Below are positions 1-13,576 of a DNA stretch of 60,000 nt, in pieces. The translations under genes were made by a program, and so were the position numbers. Below the pieces are notes generated by a model. The model was not told the DNA's origin. It made no database searches and saw only the letters and a list, made by a program, of their open reading frames with translations. The stretch is taken from contig NC_088295.1 of the NCBI RefSeq assembly GCF_032854445.1, forward strand, positions 67,067,249-67,127,248. Reading direction: 5' to 3'. The stretch is from Liolophura sinensis. Lineage: Eukaryota; Mollusca; Polyplacophora; Chitonida; Chitonidae. Position 1 is the first letter of the stretch. Every line of letters begins with the position of its first letter.

Positions 1-1164
1 ATTATGTGCCAGTACAGGTACATATGCACTTGATAGTGGCATGGGAGTGGGACATGCATGTATGGCTTTAATTGTGGTGATGTGTGCTACTCCCAAACAC
101 AAAGCAAGAGCTTCATGTTCAGATCCAAGCCAGTCGGACAGGGCTTTGCCTCGCTCTTGTTCATTTAGTATTGGTGTAGTGTGAAGTGGGCAGTGATACT
201 TGTGGAACAACTTGCACAGTCTTAATAAATAGATAAAAGAAATGCACAAGAGACATTTGTCATAGTTCTAATTCTGAAATCCTCTGAACTACTGGTGTTC
301 CTAATGAGGAGTTTATTGGTTCAAAAATGATTTTTGGTGTCTTCTACATGCTGTACATGGCCATATCTTTTCTCTTTCACATACACATTCGCCCATGGAT
401 AATGTGATTATGATTGTTGTACTAGATTGGGAAGTAATGAAATTCCAACCAGTCTTACACATTTACATCAACGTGATGGTTAAATTGACATATCCATGGA
501 GTGACTGTACATTGTTTACATGTACACCTGCCTAAGCACCGGTGAAACTTAGGTGTTAACTGATGAGCTAACAGATGGATAAAATCTGTTTAGTTGATAG
601 ATCGTCAGATTGCTATATTTATTAGTGACATCGTTGAGTTCCACTGTACAAAGGTACACATTTTTAAGCCCTTCATGTTATTGTCAATAGAGTATCTCAG
701 ATTTAGATGTTAATTCGTGTTTCTCTCATACATGCTGGCATTCATGTGAATTGTAGTCTGCGTGAAATAATACCAGATGGTTAAATCAGTACTGTATTAA
801 AGTGTTTTTGACTTACTTGTATTTTGTTTGTATCACCGTGGAGGTGATTTACCTTTAGCAATAGGCTGCAGTCAGCTTGTATTGATACATGCCTTGACAT
901 CGTTCAGATGAGATGCAAAGCATGTAAGGTGCTACCTTATTCACGTACATGTACATGTATATTTTTGTGTTTCAAAAAATGTGTGTTGATATATCCCTTC
1001 TGTAAGATTTCTGAAGGCACACATTTTTGTGATGATAGACTAGAGAGCTGAAAGCATATTAACATACAGTCCATTTTAATTACTCCATATTTGGAGATAC
1101 ATTTAAGTTATTTTGCTTTAACTATTTTGCTTTCCTTGGAACAGTATGTATTGTAATTTTTTTT

Positions 1165-1287
1165 TTCTGAAGGTATTATTCTTTGTAGACAGATGAAAAA
1201 ATACTTTCCAGCCAGCCCAGGTAATGTAGATACTGTCTCCAAAATCAAATTTGAAAGATGCATAAACGGCCCTGAAATTTAATCTTT
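1165..1287 (+). repeat. diverged copy of a dispersed repeat (family with GCCCTGAAATT)
   Basis: The words TTCTGAAGG, TATTATTCTTTGTAGACAGA and GCCCTGAAATTT occur in the same order as in the copies at 41075-41175 and 41955-42085. This copy is more diverged and carries an extra middle segment. I cannot assign it to a named element. Confidence 0.45.
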
Positions 1288-3012
1288 CATACAGTATATG
1301 TGTATATATATATATGTGAAAAGCTGGAAGAATCATGGGACATACATGTACATTGGATACGTGCATGTACAGTGTATTTATTACCTGTAAAGCCGAGGAC
1401 AATGCTCTGTGCTGGTAATGATTATTGCCTGATGATTGTGACCTTGTTTATCCTGAAGTTGTTAGATACAGTGTAGTTGGCATCCTTTTGCAGTGATCAT
1501 TGGATGATGATTGGACACCAAGCTTGTTGATGTATATTTAAACACAACACACATGTCTGCATGGTTTGCCTGGCCTGTCACGCTTGAATGAAGCCTGCCC
1601 AATGCATAGATTGTCTTTGATGAATATTGGAGGAGACATTTATATATGTACAGTAGTTATTGATTAACATTCATTTAGATGGTGTTTTTCATCATAGCTT
1701 TGCAATAAGCATTGCTTACGGATTACTTAACAACCTGTGTCATTAATTGAGTTCATGCTGCGTAGGAGCGGTGCATAGTATTAGTTATAAAGACATGGTC
1801 TGTTGCTGGAGGATGTTCTTGGAGATATGCCATATCTTGTGCTGATATGTACAGTAGTCGTACATAATACATATTTAATGTATATATAGCCAGCTAACCT
1901 CCATGTGATATAACCCTGATTTAAAAAGATACTACCAGAGGTATTTTGCTGGAACCTCTGACCCACTGTGGTAATTTTAAAAGTATTCTTTTTCTTGAAT
2001 GAAGATTACATGTATATTATTGCATGAGGTTATGCAAATGTAATCCAAACCCAGTTTAGACTTCAAAGAATTACACCATGTAGATTGCCATTCATTGTAC
2101 AAAAATACACAGACCTACCAGCACGATTCTTTAGGTTTAAATGTATGTAAATATATAATTTTTCGTCAGTCGTTGGTGATGTTGCGAAAGAGACCTTTTT
2201 AATCCTGTCAGTCAAGATTAGTGGTGTGACAAATCGTAAACAGTCCTCCTGCAGATAGATCCACCAAATATCCACACAGGATGACATACATGCACACATG
2301 TGTGAAATTTCTCTCATCCTGGTACATGTATTTGAAATGCCCGCAAGAAGAGTTGATGAAATTCTGACATTGGACATACAAGTAAGTGGTTGGAAACTGT
2401 CATGCCGTTGTGCTGAATAGGACATTTGCATATACATGTACACTGTATAATGTATGTATGCCAGATGTGTGCATGTACATGTACCATTGCTGTATCTGCC
2501 TGAATATGTAATATGGCTAACCTGGCTTCCACAGCTTGTAATTATGTTCCCCAGCAACAGACAGGATTCTAATCATGGACAGGTGCAACATCCTGGTTTT
2601 AACTGGCCATTAAACATTGCGTTTGATTTGTCTTCATAACCATTATGAGAATGGCCTGTTCTCCAGCCCATGTACACGTACATTTATTGTTCCCGATGAT
2701 AAACTGGCATCACTACTGTTACACTGAAAATTCATTCATGACTTTGATTTCCAAACCTTCTGCTGCGTGAACTATGGAGCTGTTCGGTACATATATTTCG
2801 TTAGGTCATGAATATGCATGAGCTAAACAGCTGTACCCACAGGTCTATAGGCATGATGATAATGACACTAGCTCCTCTTGCTATATATGTAGTAAAAGAA
2901 TGTACAGGTTGCCCAGTGACAAGAGCATCTCCATTTTGGTGTTATTGTAGATATACATGAACAGTGTATATATATATATACATGCATGTACAATGTACGT
3001 TCAAATGTACTG

Positions 3013-3080
3013 TGGGGCCTCCGTGGCCGAGGGGGTTAGCCATGAGCCAGGAGACTCCGACCAATGCGGTGCAATGCAGT
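3013..3080 (+). repeat. 5' head of a tRNA-derived SINE
   Basis: The segment contains CGTGGCCGAGGGGGTTAGC, which matches a tRNA A-box of the Leu/Ser type (TGGCCGAG..GGTTA). It continues with a block like the start of the SINEs at 8584 and 22477 (GGAGACTCCGACCAATGCGGT against GGAGCCTCTCACCAATGCGGT). The 3' body is missing, so this is a fragment. Confidence 0.6.
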
Positions 3081-3904
3081 TGTAGTAGTACTGCAAAACA
3101 TTACAAAGCATAATATGAGCAAAACTTGTGCCTTCATGCAATATTTTTTGTTATAGGCTAGAGGTATGGAGTAATGTCCCTTTGTGATTCTTACATGTAC
3201 GATGTCATGACAGTTATGTCATGCTATTGACATTATCAGATAATGAGAAGGTTTTCGCGTCATTTCTTTCTGTTCACAGAAATAACAATTACATGATGGT
3301 TTTATGATTTTGTTTCGTCACATGACAAAAGGAAGATTACTCTGTTGTTGTAAGATCATAACTGTTTATCTATTTATTCCTTTCCTTGTATTTGTAATCA
3401 TAGCAGTCCATTGTGTATATTGCTGTCGTTGCCGTTTGCTCTTTTAAGTGTACGTAACATAATTCATCTGCTGGACTGATGTATTCTGTTGCCTGATCTT
3501 GCCACATGGTCATACTGTTGTCAACAATGCTAAATACCAGGGCTCTTTGTGAATTCTGGAACTTGGTGAAACAAAGCTAAGCTACATGGAATGTATGCAC
3601 ACTGTTCAAAGAGGTGGTCTGTCAGTTCTCTGGTTATGTTCCAGGAAAAAGTGTGTCTGACTTACGTCCAAATTCAGTATAAGAGCTTGGAAACATTTTT
3701 CTGTAAGATGTACGCAGTAAAGTACTGGCTACAGTTCAGTGAGTAATGGTGCTCTGGGCATGTCTGTCTACGGGTGGGTGCCAGTCTGATCAGTTCTGAG
3801 ATGTGTTGAAGTGGAATGTGCTTGTCGCCTATATGCCGCCTCAAAGACCTTTGTCCGTCTGACCATTACCTGACCAGTGTGCTGAATATGCGCACCACGA
3901 CCAC

Positions 3905-3972
3905 GACTAAAACACAGGGCCTGCCATATGGTTGAAATACCACGTTAAACATCATTCCGCCAACCAATCATC
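3905..3972 (+). repeat. 3' end of a second SINE-like family
   Basis: CATATGGTTGAAATACC followed by ACGTTAAACATCATTC and a run of CCAACCAATCATC resembles the segment at 40163-40220 (CATATGGTTGAAATACTGCC, then GGTGTTAAACCCTAATTATTCATTCC). Shared unique core plus a short-repeat tail is typical of SINE 3' ends. The 5' boundary is not clear. Confidence 0.45.
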
Positions 3973-5221
3973 AAAGTGCCGATGATCGATGAGGGCCTTA
4001 GCCATGTCTTTGGCACAATCTCAGCCTTATTGTGAATATTTAATTGAGCAGGTATTAGGAGAGTGGTTTGCTGTATACTGTTGAATGGTCACAATTTAAA
4101 TCTGCACAGAATCCTTCTGGGCCAAGTTCTGTCTCTTTAAAATCATCTAACCCTTTACCTGTCAAACTTAGTTTTTGCAATTGCAATGAAGTCAGAAGAT
4201 CAGCCATAGCGATACATAGTCTTGTGTACATGTCGATGTTTTGCAAGCATGTGGTATTCCTTGTGTCTTGGTACTTTTGTTTCTTCCTGAATACTTTATG
4301 CTTTAACCGTTGCATTGTACTTGTCATGGAATTTATGACCTGGGGGTATGGGTTTGTTATACATGTACCTGTACATGTAGAACACCACGGTTGAGGACTT
4401 CTTCTCTTGGACTACATCAACCTAATACATATTTTCACATGTACATATGTGGTATAGGTACCTGTAAGTGCTTGTATGTTTGTAGGTAAATGTACAAGTG
4501 ATTGATATATGCAACTTGGTGATACACTTTACAGTTTTAACTGCTTATATGCACATGCTGTTAAATTTCAAAAGAGTACATATTGTACAAGCAGTGATGC
4601 TTGCATCACAATACATTAAGAGGCAGATCACATGCTATATGTAATTCTCAATTCCCAACCCTCAAATGTACATTCATTAAATGGAAAGAAAGAATATGTG
4701 TGTGTACATGTCTACTTTACAAAGCTTTCGTAAGCTCTGTGGTGTGTGCAGTGTACATTTATATGTAGATATAATCAAAATATCGTACATACACCTTAAT
4801 ACCGTGTCTACATACACTGTATACATTTAGTATACAGTTTACATACATACATGTATGCTTTATTTGTAGCTTGTAGGTAAAGTTTAGTGTGTTCAGAAAT
4901 TTGTTGAGCTATGATCATGTTGGTCTTGTGCTGCTCTAAATGATGATTGGGTGCATGTGCGTCTGTAGTCTGGTATAAATTGAAAGATTTAAAAAGTGAA
5001 GTAAACGTTAATTGATATACATGCACCAGTGGAAACAACTGACAAAACTGCTTTGAGTTTCATCTGTATACCTAGAGTTTTTCATCTGTGTAATTGCATT
5101 CAGATGTTTGAATTATATGATGGGCTTTTTTCCTTAAGCACATTTATGGTCAAATATGTCACTACATTATTATAAGTGTGTAAAAGTTCAAGCATTTAAG
5201 TTAACTGCATTTTATTCTGTT

Positions 5222-5224
<3 letters not shown>

Positions 5225-5261
<37 letters not shown>
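5225..5261. repeat. (TA)n microsatellite
   Basis: Uninterrupted AT dinucleotide run of about 37 bases in the first intron stretch. Confidence 0.95.
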
Positions 5262-5265
<4 letters not shown>

Positions 5266-8200
5266 AAATCAAGGTGCATACAAGGTGTGAATCAGTAATA
5301 TATCTGTATATGTAGTTTCCAGTGGTATTTTCCCAAGATGCTTGTATGCATGAACATGCATATGAATTTGTTTCTTTGGGGTTTTTTTTCTTTCACTTGA
5401 ATTGAATTAACAAAAAACAGGAACGTTGACATTGAGTGGCTAAAGAAAAAGGCAGAAGTGGTGAGGAGGTCATTGACCATCTATTGGACACAATACCAGT
5501 TCACACAACTACACACAGTGGTACATGGTGTGATGGAGATAGGCTCCTGATAAAGCTGCTGTAGTCCAAATCAATCAACAAATCAATACCATCATGCTTT
5601 CTCATGTCTCTCTGTGTTGCAGGGATGCGATTTTGTATGGCAGCAAGATGCAGGAGGGTGCTTATCTGATCATGTCATTTACACAAATGCTGACACTGAT
5701 ATCATGATTATGTACTTGTATGTATATATTATACATGTAGATAGCTGTGTACTTGTTAGTGTCACTTTGTGTGTACATGATGTACATGTACATTATGATG
5801 CCTTAAACAGCACAATACAATATGTGAATATCCCTGATTCTGTCCAGTGCTTGGAAAGACTACGCATACACATACCTGTAGTGTCAACATGTAAGCTCTC
5901 AGTGTTTCTAAGACATCACCTGGACAGGTCATGTTTATGGGCTTTATGATGCTTTAGTTGGGCAGCATTGTGGATCTGACTGGCATGCAGTCATTTTGCA
6001 TCAAATCATTCTGTGACCAATAAACAATGGAGTTGTCCGGATCAAATAACCGGAATATCTATAATGCTGCATAGATACATACGCTTGAGGTAAATTTTTT
6101 TTTAAACAAGTGTTAATTTATTCTTCCCAATGGAGAGGTTTAAGCTAATGGTTAGTTCAATTAGGTCGCAACTTATCAACTTAGCAGGTGACACTGAGGT
6201 CTTGAAGACATCATAAAGTAAATATTGTGCTTGTGAGAAATCCTGCTAAATCATAATTTGCAGAAGATCACACTGCCTAGCTCTTTTCCAATAACGTGAC
6301 AAGAAACTTGTGTGGTATGATAATGTCTTATCAGGCACATTGTTGGCATTTCTCCAGCATCATGCAGTTGAACATGTACCTTGGAACTTGTGGTTGCAGG
6401 TGCATAACTTGCACAATACGTACATGTACATGTATATTATTAGTACATGTACATGCACTTGAATGTACAAAGGAATCCAGGTTCCAGAAACCTTGCTTAG
6501 CTGTGCTGAAGATAATGCCAGTTAGATAGATTGCATCATGCAGATTGCAGACATAAATTGTTTTGTTACGTGACATTTAAAATAAATGCAAACATTGGCT
6601 CTGAGTTTGAGATGTACATGTATGCAGATTGACCAGGGCTGGTTTTGTCCTTAGGTTGGGTGAATCTGTGCCTTGAGCAAGGCAGCAAACTGGAGCCCTG
6701 CCCAGACAATGTGCCTTGTTTTCCCTAGGTGGTGGCCTTTTTAGTTAAGGTTTTAGCTGGATATTGATTTTGTGCTTTGGAGTACAAAGGCAGAGTTGGA
6801 GCACAGAATTGCTGTACGGGACATTTGGATGGTTGGGTACATGTTGTTAAAACGGTATAGCACTAGTTGTTTGTCGGTACTATCAAGCTGAAAGTGCTCT
6901 GGCCTTGCTCCATGGTATATGTGAACCGTGCATGTTGTCAACATGGCAGATTATATTGAACTAACATAATTAGTTTTGGGCAGGCAAATGAACATTAAAT
7001 ACAACATGCACACAGTAGCTAGCTAGGGTACCATTCAGGAAGATGTTGAAGAGTATACACATGTACATGTAAGGCCTGAAAAGAAAGCTTGCCTCAGCTG
7101 GACGGTGTGAGAGCGGAACTTTGGGGGTGTGATCGTGGTGATTGATCACACTAGCTTAATGCCAGGTGGCACAAGCCCTGTGTCGGAAGCATTGAGAGAT
7201 AAGTTCAATAAGACTAAACAGTCAAACCTTAAAAGCTGCTGCGTGTGAGTAGATCTAGAAAAGATGCACACGGCTACTGAGTGCTTTGGCCCAGCCTTGA
7301 AATGGCTCCTGATAGGATGAATCCACATGTGCCTTGTATTGATTGGCCATACTGAACTTGTTAAATGATTAAGCTATAGCTTTATCTCTTGTCTACATTC
7401 CCTCCCACGCCTACTGTACATGTATACATGTATATGCATATATACGTCTGTGGAATAGGGTGGAAGGGGACTGAAAACCATTTGCTCATTTGATTGCACT
7501 TGCATTTGTTGCCTAATTGATGAATGCAAATAGGTTATTTTTGGCAGTTCAGGCAATTATACATAATCGTTCAGTTGGCCCTCCTATACATGATGATGTT
7601 GATGACTATAATGGGTACAGACTGTTGATCAGTGTTCAGAAACATTAACATCTGTATGATTATAAAACCAGTGCTTTGCAAGGTTGTCGCCTTATGGACA
7701 AGTTCTTAATTTTGAAGAAGGTTCCCATGCAGAAGAAAGGCAAACTTCACAGAGAAAATGTTACTGAATTAAGATAACTGAATATGTCCATGAGTATAGT
7801 GTTGTCTACAATCTGCAATATGATCGTCTGACATTCTATTGGGAACTGTTTCAGATAAAACAAGAAGACTTCTCTCCAAGTTGGCACATATTCAGCTTCT
7901 TTGAGTCACAGTTTTGTTTCCTTAGAAGAGATGACTAGATATTTTCAGTTTCCGTCTGGAAAGGCTGACAAGTCTCATTTACATCAAAGTCTTACTTCAC
8001 CTTGCTAAAACCTTAAATAAGTAGAGGAGAACAAAGCACAAGAAGAAGACAATGATTTCTAAATGCAATAAGAAACAATGACCAAAACTTGAAATGAATC
8101 ATCATTATGAATACTTTAAAATGGTTTGACACATCTGATACAATAAACAGACTTTTCAACATTCGAATCACAGTCTCTGGCATTAGGATGATTTGAGGCT

Positions 8201-8583
8201 TTCACAAGTGTCTTGTGAGTCAACTACGCCAAATGTAATAGCCGCCCACTTTTGTTGAAGTCAACCTGTAAATACAGAGGTCTTAACACGTAAATAATGT
8301 CTACACGGATAAACATGGATGATTAGAATTATTAGGAAAGCGGGTACTCATATTATCTTTGGGTATATCTGAGTGTTGCTTGCAGTTCAGCGTACTTACT
8401 TTCACATGTTGAAATTGATCTTGCATTGATTCCTAAAATTATTGTGTTGAGCCAAAAAGAGACAGAAATTTCACACCTAAATACCTAGCTAGGATTTTTG
8501 GTTCTGTGCACTGGCTCTGTACTATAGTGATGCTACATTTTAGTACTTGTATACATGTAAGTCTTAAATCTTATATGTTATAA

Positions 8584-8793
8584 TCTGGCTAAGGGAGTTA
8601 GCACACAGTACGGCAGAATGACACAGGAGCCTCCCTCCAAAACGGTCACTGTGCATTCAAGTCCATCTCATTGTGGCTTCCTCTTTGGCTATACATTTCC
8701 TCTGCCCAGTTTCCTCCCACCATAATGCTGGCCTCTGTCATACAAGTAAAATACTCTTGAGTACGGCGTAGAACACCAATCAAATAAATAAAT
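8584..8793 (+). repeat. tRNA-derived SINE, nearly full length, diverged
   Basis: Order of parts: an A-box-like GGCTAAGGGAGTTAGC, a B-box-like ATTCAAGTCC near 8655, a CAGTTTCCTCCCACCATAAT block, the conserved 3' block ACTCTTGAGTACGGCGTAGA and an AATAAATAAA tail. It shares all these parts with the copies at 12750, 22477, 25646 and 29438, and covers more of the 5' end than those. Confidence 0.8.
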
Positions 8794-10794
8794 GTTATAG
8801 ACAAATGTATGGAATTTATACTTCACATCTAAGTTTATAGCATTAATGATGTCTAAATGTCCTTTATTTGGAAATACAGTTAACACCCACCCTGACATGT
8901 ACATGTATGGTTATAATGCTTGTGTTTGTAGAACTTCGTGAATTCTGGGCATACATGTCGATATTTGTGTTTGTAAATTATTAGGAAAGCACATGTACTT
9001 GTACTGTGTGTAATGCCAGTTTGTTCACATGTATGTAAGGCACTTTCTTTCTCAGATTAATCGTATTATTCTCATGGTTGCAAATGGAATTCGTCTTTTG
9101 AAACCATCTATATTGTACGTATGTGTATATAGATATACCTATGGGCTAAAGAAACCTCTGAAGTTAAAACAGTGTTCGTGTACATATAAATCTCGCCAAA
9201 ACTTGATAACTTGCTTGATCTGTGGAATTACTTTTTCTGAATACTGTCCAATGAAAACACTAACACTAAAAGTAAGTGTTAGTGGTTCAGGCCAGGTCTG
9301 AACTTAAAATTTTTGAGGAGGCAGCTGTGTTTTTTTGAAATCTTGAGTGAAATTCATACATTCAAGTGCACCTGAGTTAATGAAGCAGATGATTATATGA
9401 CATTGAATCTTGGATGTTTGATGGATAGGCTTCATAGTTCGAAGCACATTCTCCATAATTTGTAAGTTTTGCCTCGAAGCTGGATTGCAGAAGTAATTTC
9501 CTAAGATTTAATTTAGCTGTTATTGGATGGGGGAAAGGGGACGAAAGGAACACTTACGCAATCCCATCCTAATATGTGGAGACTGTTGGCAAGTGTCCTG
9601 AATGGAATTGAAAAAGACGGCCACTGTAAGATGAGCATAAATTGACCAGTTATAGAGTTTGATCAAAGTCTGTACGGAATTGGAGAAGGACTGAACTTTG
9701 GTGAAGTGTGATGGGGAGCAGGAATGTTATAAAGAAGATAGGCACGTAAAGAGGCACCATTGCCAGCTATTACTGTATTGATTTCCCCGTTATTAGTATG
9801 GGAGTGTTGGGATGAGCCATGGCTTCACAACAGCCCAGGTTAATAAGCACACCAGCACAGTCCATGCAACATGCAGTCAGTTTTCAGATGAAGTAAAGAC
9901 ACAGCAAACCATGACCTTGTTCCATCTCCAAGAGACTGGTCTAAAGTTGGCATCATTTCCTTCTGGTCATGGTTTCTCTGGTGCGAAATCCGTCATGTGG
10001 AAGTGACAGGGCCAGCGGGTGCTTGCCTTATCTTATGGCCATTATTTTTTTTTCCCTTCCTAGCTACATGTAACCCTGGCCCAGTCCTAAGAACAGTGCA
10101 TGTATGGCATAGTTACTACTTCAAATCTCATTCTACAGATGTACATGTGTTTTTAATTTCAACCATGTGCTCCCGAGTACAAACTTTTTGTTTAGGCAAC
10201 TTTTTTTTGTTCTTTTTATGTTTTCCAATAATGTTTAAAATGCAGTAGATTGTATAGCACAGATTACATGATCATGGACATATAGCATTATTCATGATGG
10301 TTATTGTGGCATTATTGGCACTACTGCTAGTGTACATAAGTGTACATGTATGTTAATGTATTTAAAAAGTTTCTGTTTTTTGAAACATCCAGTTTAACAG
10401 GGTTATACAATGGAAGTTTCAAAGGATTTTTTGTTTCTGTCGAAACATCTGACAAAAATAGAAGAGTACACATGAAAACAGAATCAGCTTATTTATTTTG
10501 TGTCCAACTGAAATTCCTCAACAAATATCTATACAAATATTTATTATGGCTCATACAACAAAAGGCATGTATATATGATCTGAAACAGTGGTGTACATGC
10601 ATTGTACATGTATGTACATGTATGGATTTTCCTGTGGCACTTATGAAGTAAATCTGCAATTTCTATATACCTGAAGGCACATTTGTATGTTTATTGGAGA
10701 AGTTAACTCCGTCAGGAGAAATAATGGGCACACAAATGATGAACATTGCTAACTCTCAATACATACAGGGATGTGTGCATACATGTAGTACATG

Positions 10795-11900
10795 TACATG
10801 CATGACAGATATGGCAGCCTTAGTACAATACATACATGTATGTAATTAGATCATGTACACGCATGACAGATATGGCAGCCTTAGTACAATACATACATGT
10901 ATGGAATTAGATCATGTACATGCATGACAGATATGGCAGGCTTAGTACAGTACATACATGTAGTACATGTACATTCATGACAGATATGGCAGGCTTAGTA
11001 CAATACATACATGTATGTAATTAGATCGTGTACACGCATGACAGATATGGCAGCCTTAGTACAGTACATACATGTAGTACATGTACATTCATGACAGATA
11101 TGGCAGGCTTAGTACAATACATACATATATCTAATTAGATCATGTACATGCATGACAGATATGGCAGGCTTAGTACAATACATACATGTATGCAATTAGA
11201 TCATGTACACGCATGACAGATATGGCAGCCTTAGTACAGTACATACATATAGTACATGTACATTCATGACAGATATGGCAGGCTTAGTACAATACATACA
11301 TGTATGTAATTAGATCATGTACATGCATGACAGATATGGCAGGCTTAATACAGTACATACATGTAGTACATGTACATTCATGACAGATATGGCAGGCTTA
11401 GTACAATACATACATGTAAGTAGTTAGATCATGTGCATGCATGACAGATATGGCAGGCTTAGTACAATACATACATGTAATACATGTACATTCATGACAG
11501 ATATGGCAGGCTTAGTACAATACATACATGTAAGAAGTTAGATCATGTGCATGCATGACAGATATGGCAGGCTTAGTACAGTACATACATGTAGTACATG
11601 TACATTCATGACAGATATGGCAGGCTTAGTACAATACATGTAGTATGTGGACATGCACGACAGATATGGCAGGCTTAGTACAATACATGTAGTATGTGGA
11701 CATGCACGGCAGATATGGCAGGCTTAGTACAATACATGTAGTATGTGGACATGCACGACAGATATGGCAGGCTTAGTACAATACATGTAGTATGTGGACA
11801 TGCACGACAGATATGGCAGGCTTAGTACAATACATGTAGTATGTGGACATGCACGACAGATATGGCAGGCCTAATACAATACATACATGTAGATAGTTAG
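10795..11900 (+). repeat. minisatellite, 20 copies of a core with 61/53/49-base spacing
   Basis: The core GACAGATATGGCAG, usually followed by GCTTAGTACAATACAT, begins at 10804, 10865, 10926, 10979, 11040, 11093, 11154, 11215, 11268, 11329, 11382, 11443, 11496, 11557, 11610, 11659, 11708, 11757, 11806 and 11855 (the 11708 copy reads GGCAGATATGG). Spacings are 61 and 53 bases, often alternating as a 114-base dimer, and the last five steps are all 49. The 61-base unit carries TGTAATTAGATCATGTACA, which the 53-base unit lacks. The array lies in the intron before the first visible tomosyn exon. Confidence 0.97.
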
Positions 11901-11941
11901 ATCATGTACATGCATACTTGGTGTTAATTGCTGCAGTCACT

Positions 11942-11945
<4 letters not shown>

Positions 11946-12030
<85 letters not shown>

Positions 12031-12044
12031 CACACACACACACT
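11946..12044. repeat. compound (TA)n-(CA)n microsatellite
   Basis: About 85 bases of TA with one interruption (TTTA near 12019-12022) run directly into about 13 bases of CA. It starts shortly after the minisatellite ends. Open frames across it encode only Tyr-Ile repeats and are not genes. Confidence 0.95.
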
Positions 12045-12749
12045 GGGTCTGTGTTTGCATACAGTACATAGCAGTCTGGAAGGTCAACCTGGGAAATTGT
12101 TATTATTACTTGAATGTCAACAAGAAATTTTGTCAATACCTAGGCATTTATTCATTCTGAAACCTTCAGATTGTGATGTTCATAGTTCCATAATCAAAGG
12201 CTTTTAACAACAAAGGATGTGTGTAGGCAGTTTGTGTCGATCGTACATCTATTTAATTCATAGATGTACATATTATGCACATTTGCATATATTATCATAT
12301 TCACATGCATGGACAGTGTACATTAATACATGTATTGCAACCCATTCTGTGTAAACATGATCTAACCTGGTGATAAACAAAAATTTTTTGATATGAGTTT
12401 GTTGACAGGTCAAGCATTTCTGCAAGAATGAAAAGGCTATTGAAATTTCTGCATGAAAGCTATATGTGTATATATCATGGTAACTCAATGTTCAGTGAAG
12501 TGTTTGTTTAGTACAGTGTTTTTGTTTGCAGTGACCCATGCAAGGTATAACAATTACATGTACATGCAGTATATTATGGCAGATTATCATTGTGATATAC
12601 ATTTGTGTACATGTAACATATGTTTGTTTGACTGCCATAAGCAAACATGAATTATTGCAGCTGCATTTAAATTTAGATTTCATGTCACTTTATTAATTTG
12701 TGACTCATATTTGACTCCTGGTAACGTAAACTTGGTCATTTAATTTCCA

Positions 12750-12860
12750 CCATTTCCCCCGGACTCTGCCCGGTTTGCTCCCACCATAATGCTGGCCGCC
12801 GTCGTATAAGTGAAATATTCTTGAGTGCGGCGTAAAACACCAATCAAATAAATAAATAAA
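12750..12860 (+). repeat. 5'-truncated SINE with 9-base target-site duplication
   Basis: Only the 3' half is present: CGGTTTGCTCCCACCATAAT, GCCGTCGTATAAGTGAAATA, TTCTTGAGTGCGGCGTAAAA and an AATAAATAAATA tail. TAATTTCCA at 12741-12749 is repeated at 12861-12869 directly after the tail. That is the mark of LINE-mediated retroposition with early termination of reverse transcription. Confidence 0.85.
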
Positions 12861-13576
12861 TAATTTCCATGATACATCATGATTGTTGGGTTAACTGACA
12901 ACATTGCATAACAACTGTTTAGGTTGACCCAAATTTGAAATGTTCTGAAACAGATGTATACACATATATGTATGCAAGCTTACTGTATATCTTGTAGATA
13001 GCCATTGAAGCAAAATCAAATTTGTATAATGTTTATGCGCGGGAGTGCGTGTGCTCATAGCAAAACAAGTGTAGGTACAGGTACTTGCAGTTTGCTCTGA
13101 ATGTATCGTGTCAAAGAGTGACCATGTAACGTGAACAGTATTAAAGACATTTACTTTCAGTGTGCATGTGTATTAAAGCCTTCTCAGTCTGACAAGCACA
13201 TTTATTAAATCTCTACAAAATGTATTAATTAACATTTGGTTGCTAAAATGTACCTGTGTATTACTTATAAATACATGTACATGTACGTGATTAAAAGTAC
13301 AGTGAAACTATATGGATGTAATGAGTTGATTTTTTGTTAAATTACAGCCTATAGATGATGAACATGTACATATAGATGTAGAAGACTTTAAAATACATTA
13401 AAAACATACTTAGCTCTAATATCATTGAAGGCCAAGTGTGATTTTCATAACTTTACAGCTAAATTTGTGTGTACGATGTTTGAATGAATGATGGAGTTTT
13501 GTATTAGGACTGTTGAGCTACATGTACCTGTACATGCATGAAGAACTACTGTATGATGAGCCTTAACACCTGTCAG

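Larger units (their letters stand above)
1..13576 (+). other. non-coding; probably the 3' part of a long early tomosyn intron
   Basis: No convincing exon is visible on either strand. Open frames here are short, low in complexity and rich in codons from TACATG repeats. I looked for the expected preceding tomosyn block (the TVRHGFPYQP-like segment) and did not find it, so the first exons probably lie upstream. The stretch holds a SINE head (3013-3080), SINE copies at 8584-8793 and 12750-12860, a second-type SINE end near 3905-3970, TA runs at 5225-5261 and 11946-12030, and the minisatellite at 10795-11900. A promoter or first exon hidden here cannot be excluded. Confidence 0.6.

Noticed and set aside
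850-930. Possible upstream tomosyn exon containing LAIG
   Set aside because: TTAGCAATAGGC reads LAIG, but the surrounding residues do not fit the expected FDP and TxxG context and no matching donor is present.
2063-2557. 164-residue minus-strand open frame
   Set aside because: Rich in Tyr, His, Met and Cys from TACATG-type repeats; no family resemblance or splice structure.
3013-3080. Functional tRNA gene
   Set aside because: Only an A-box-like head is present, with no B-box or acceptor-stem pairing; it matches the SINE 5' part.
10795-11900. CRISPR-like regular array
   Set aside because: The repeated core is regularly spaced, but the spacers are themselves repeated and the genome is animal; it is a minisatellite.
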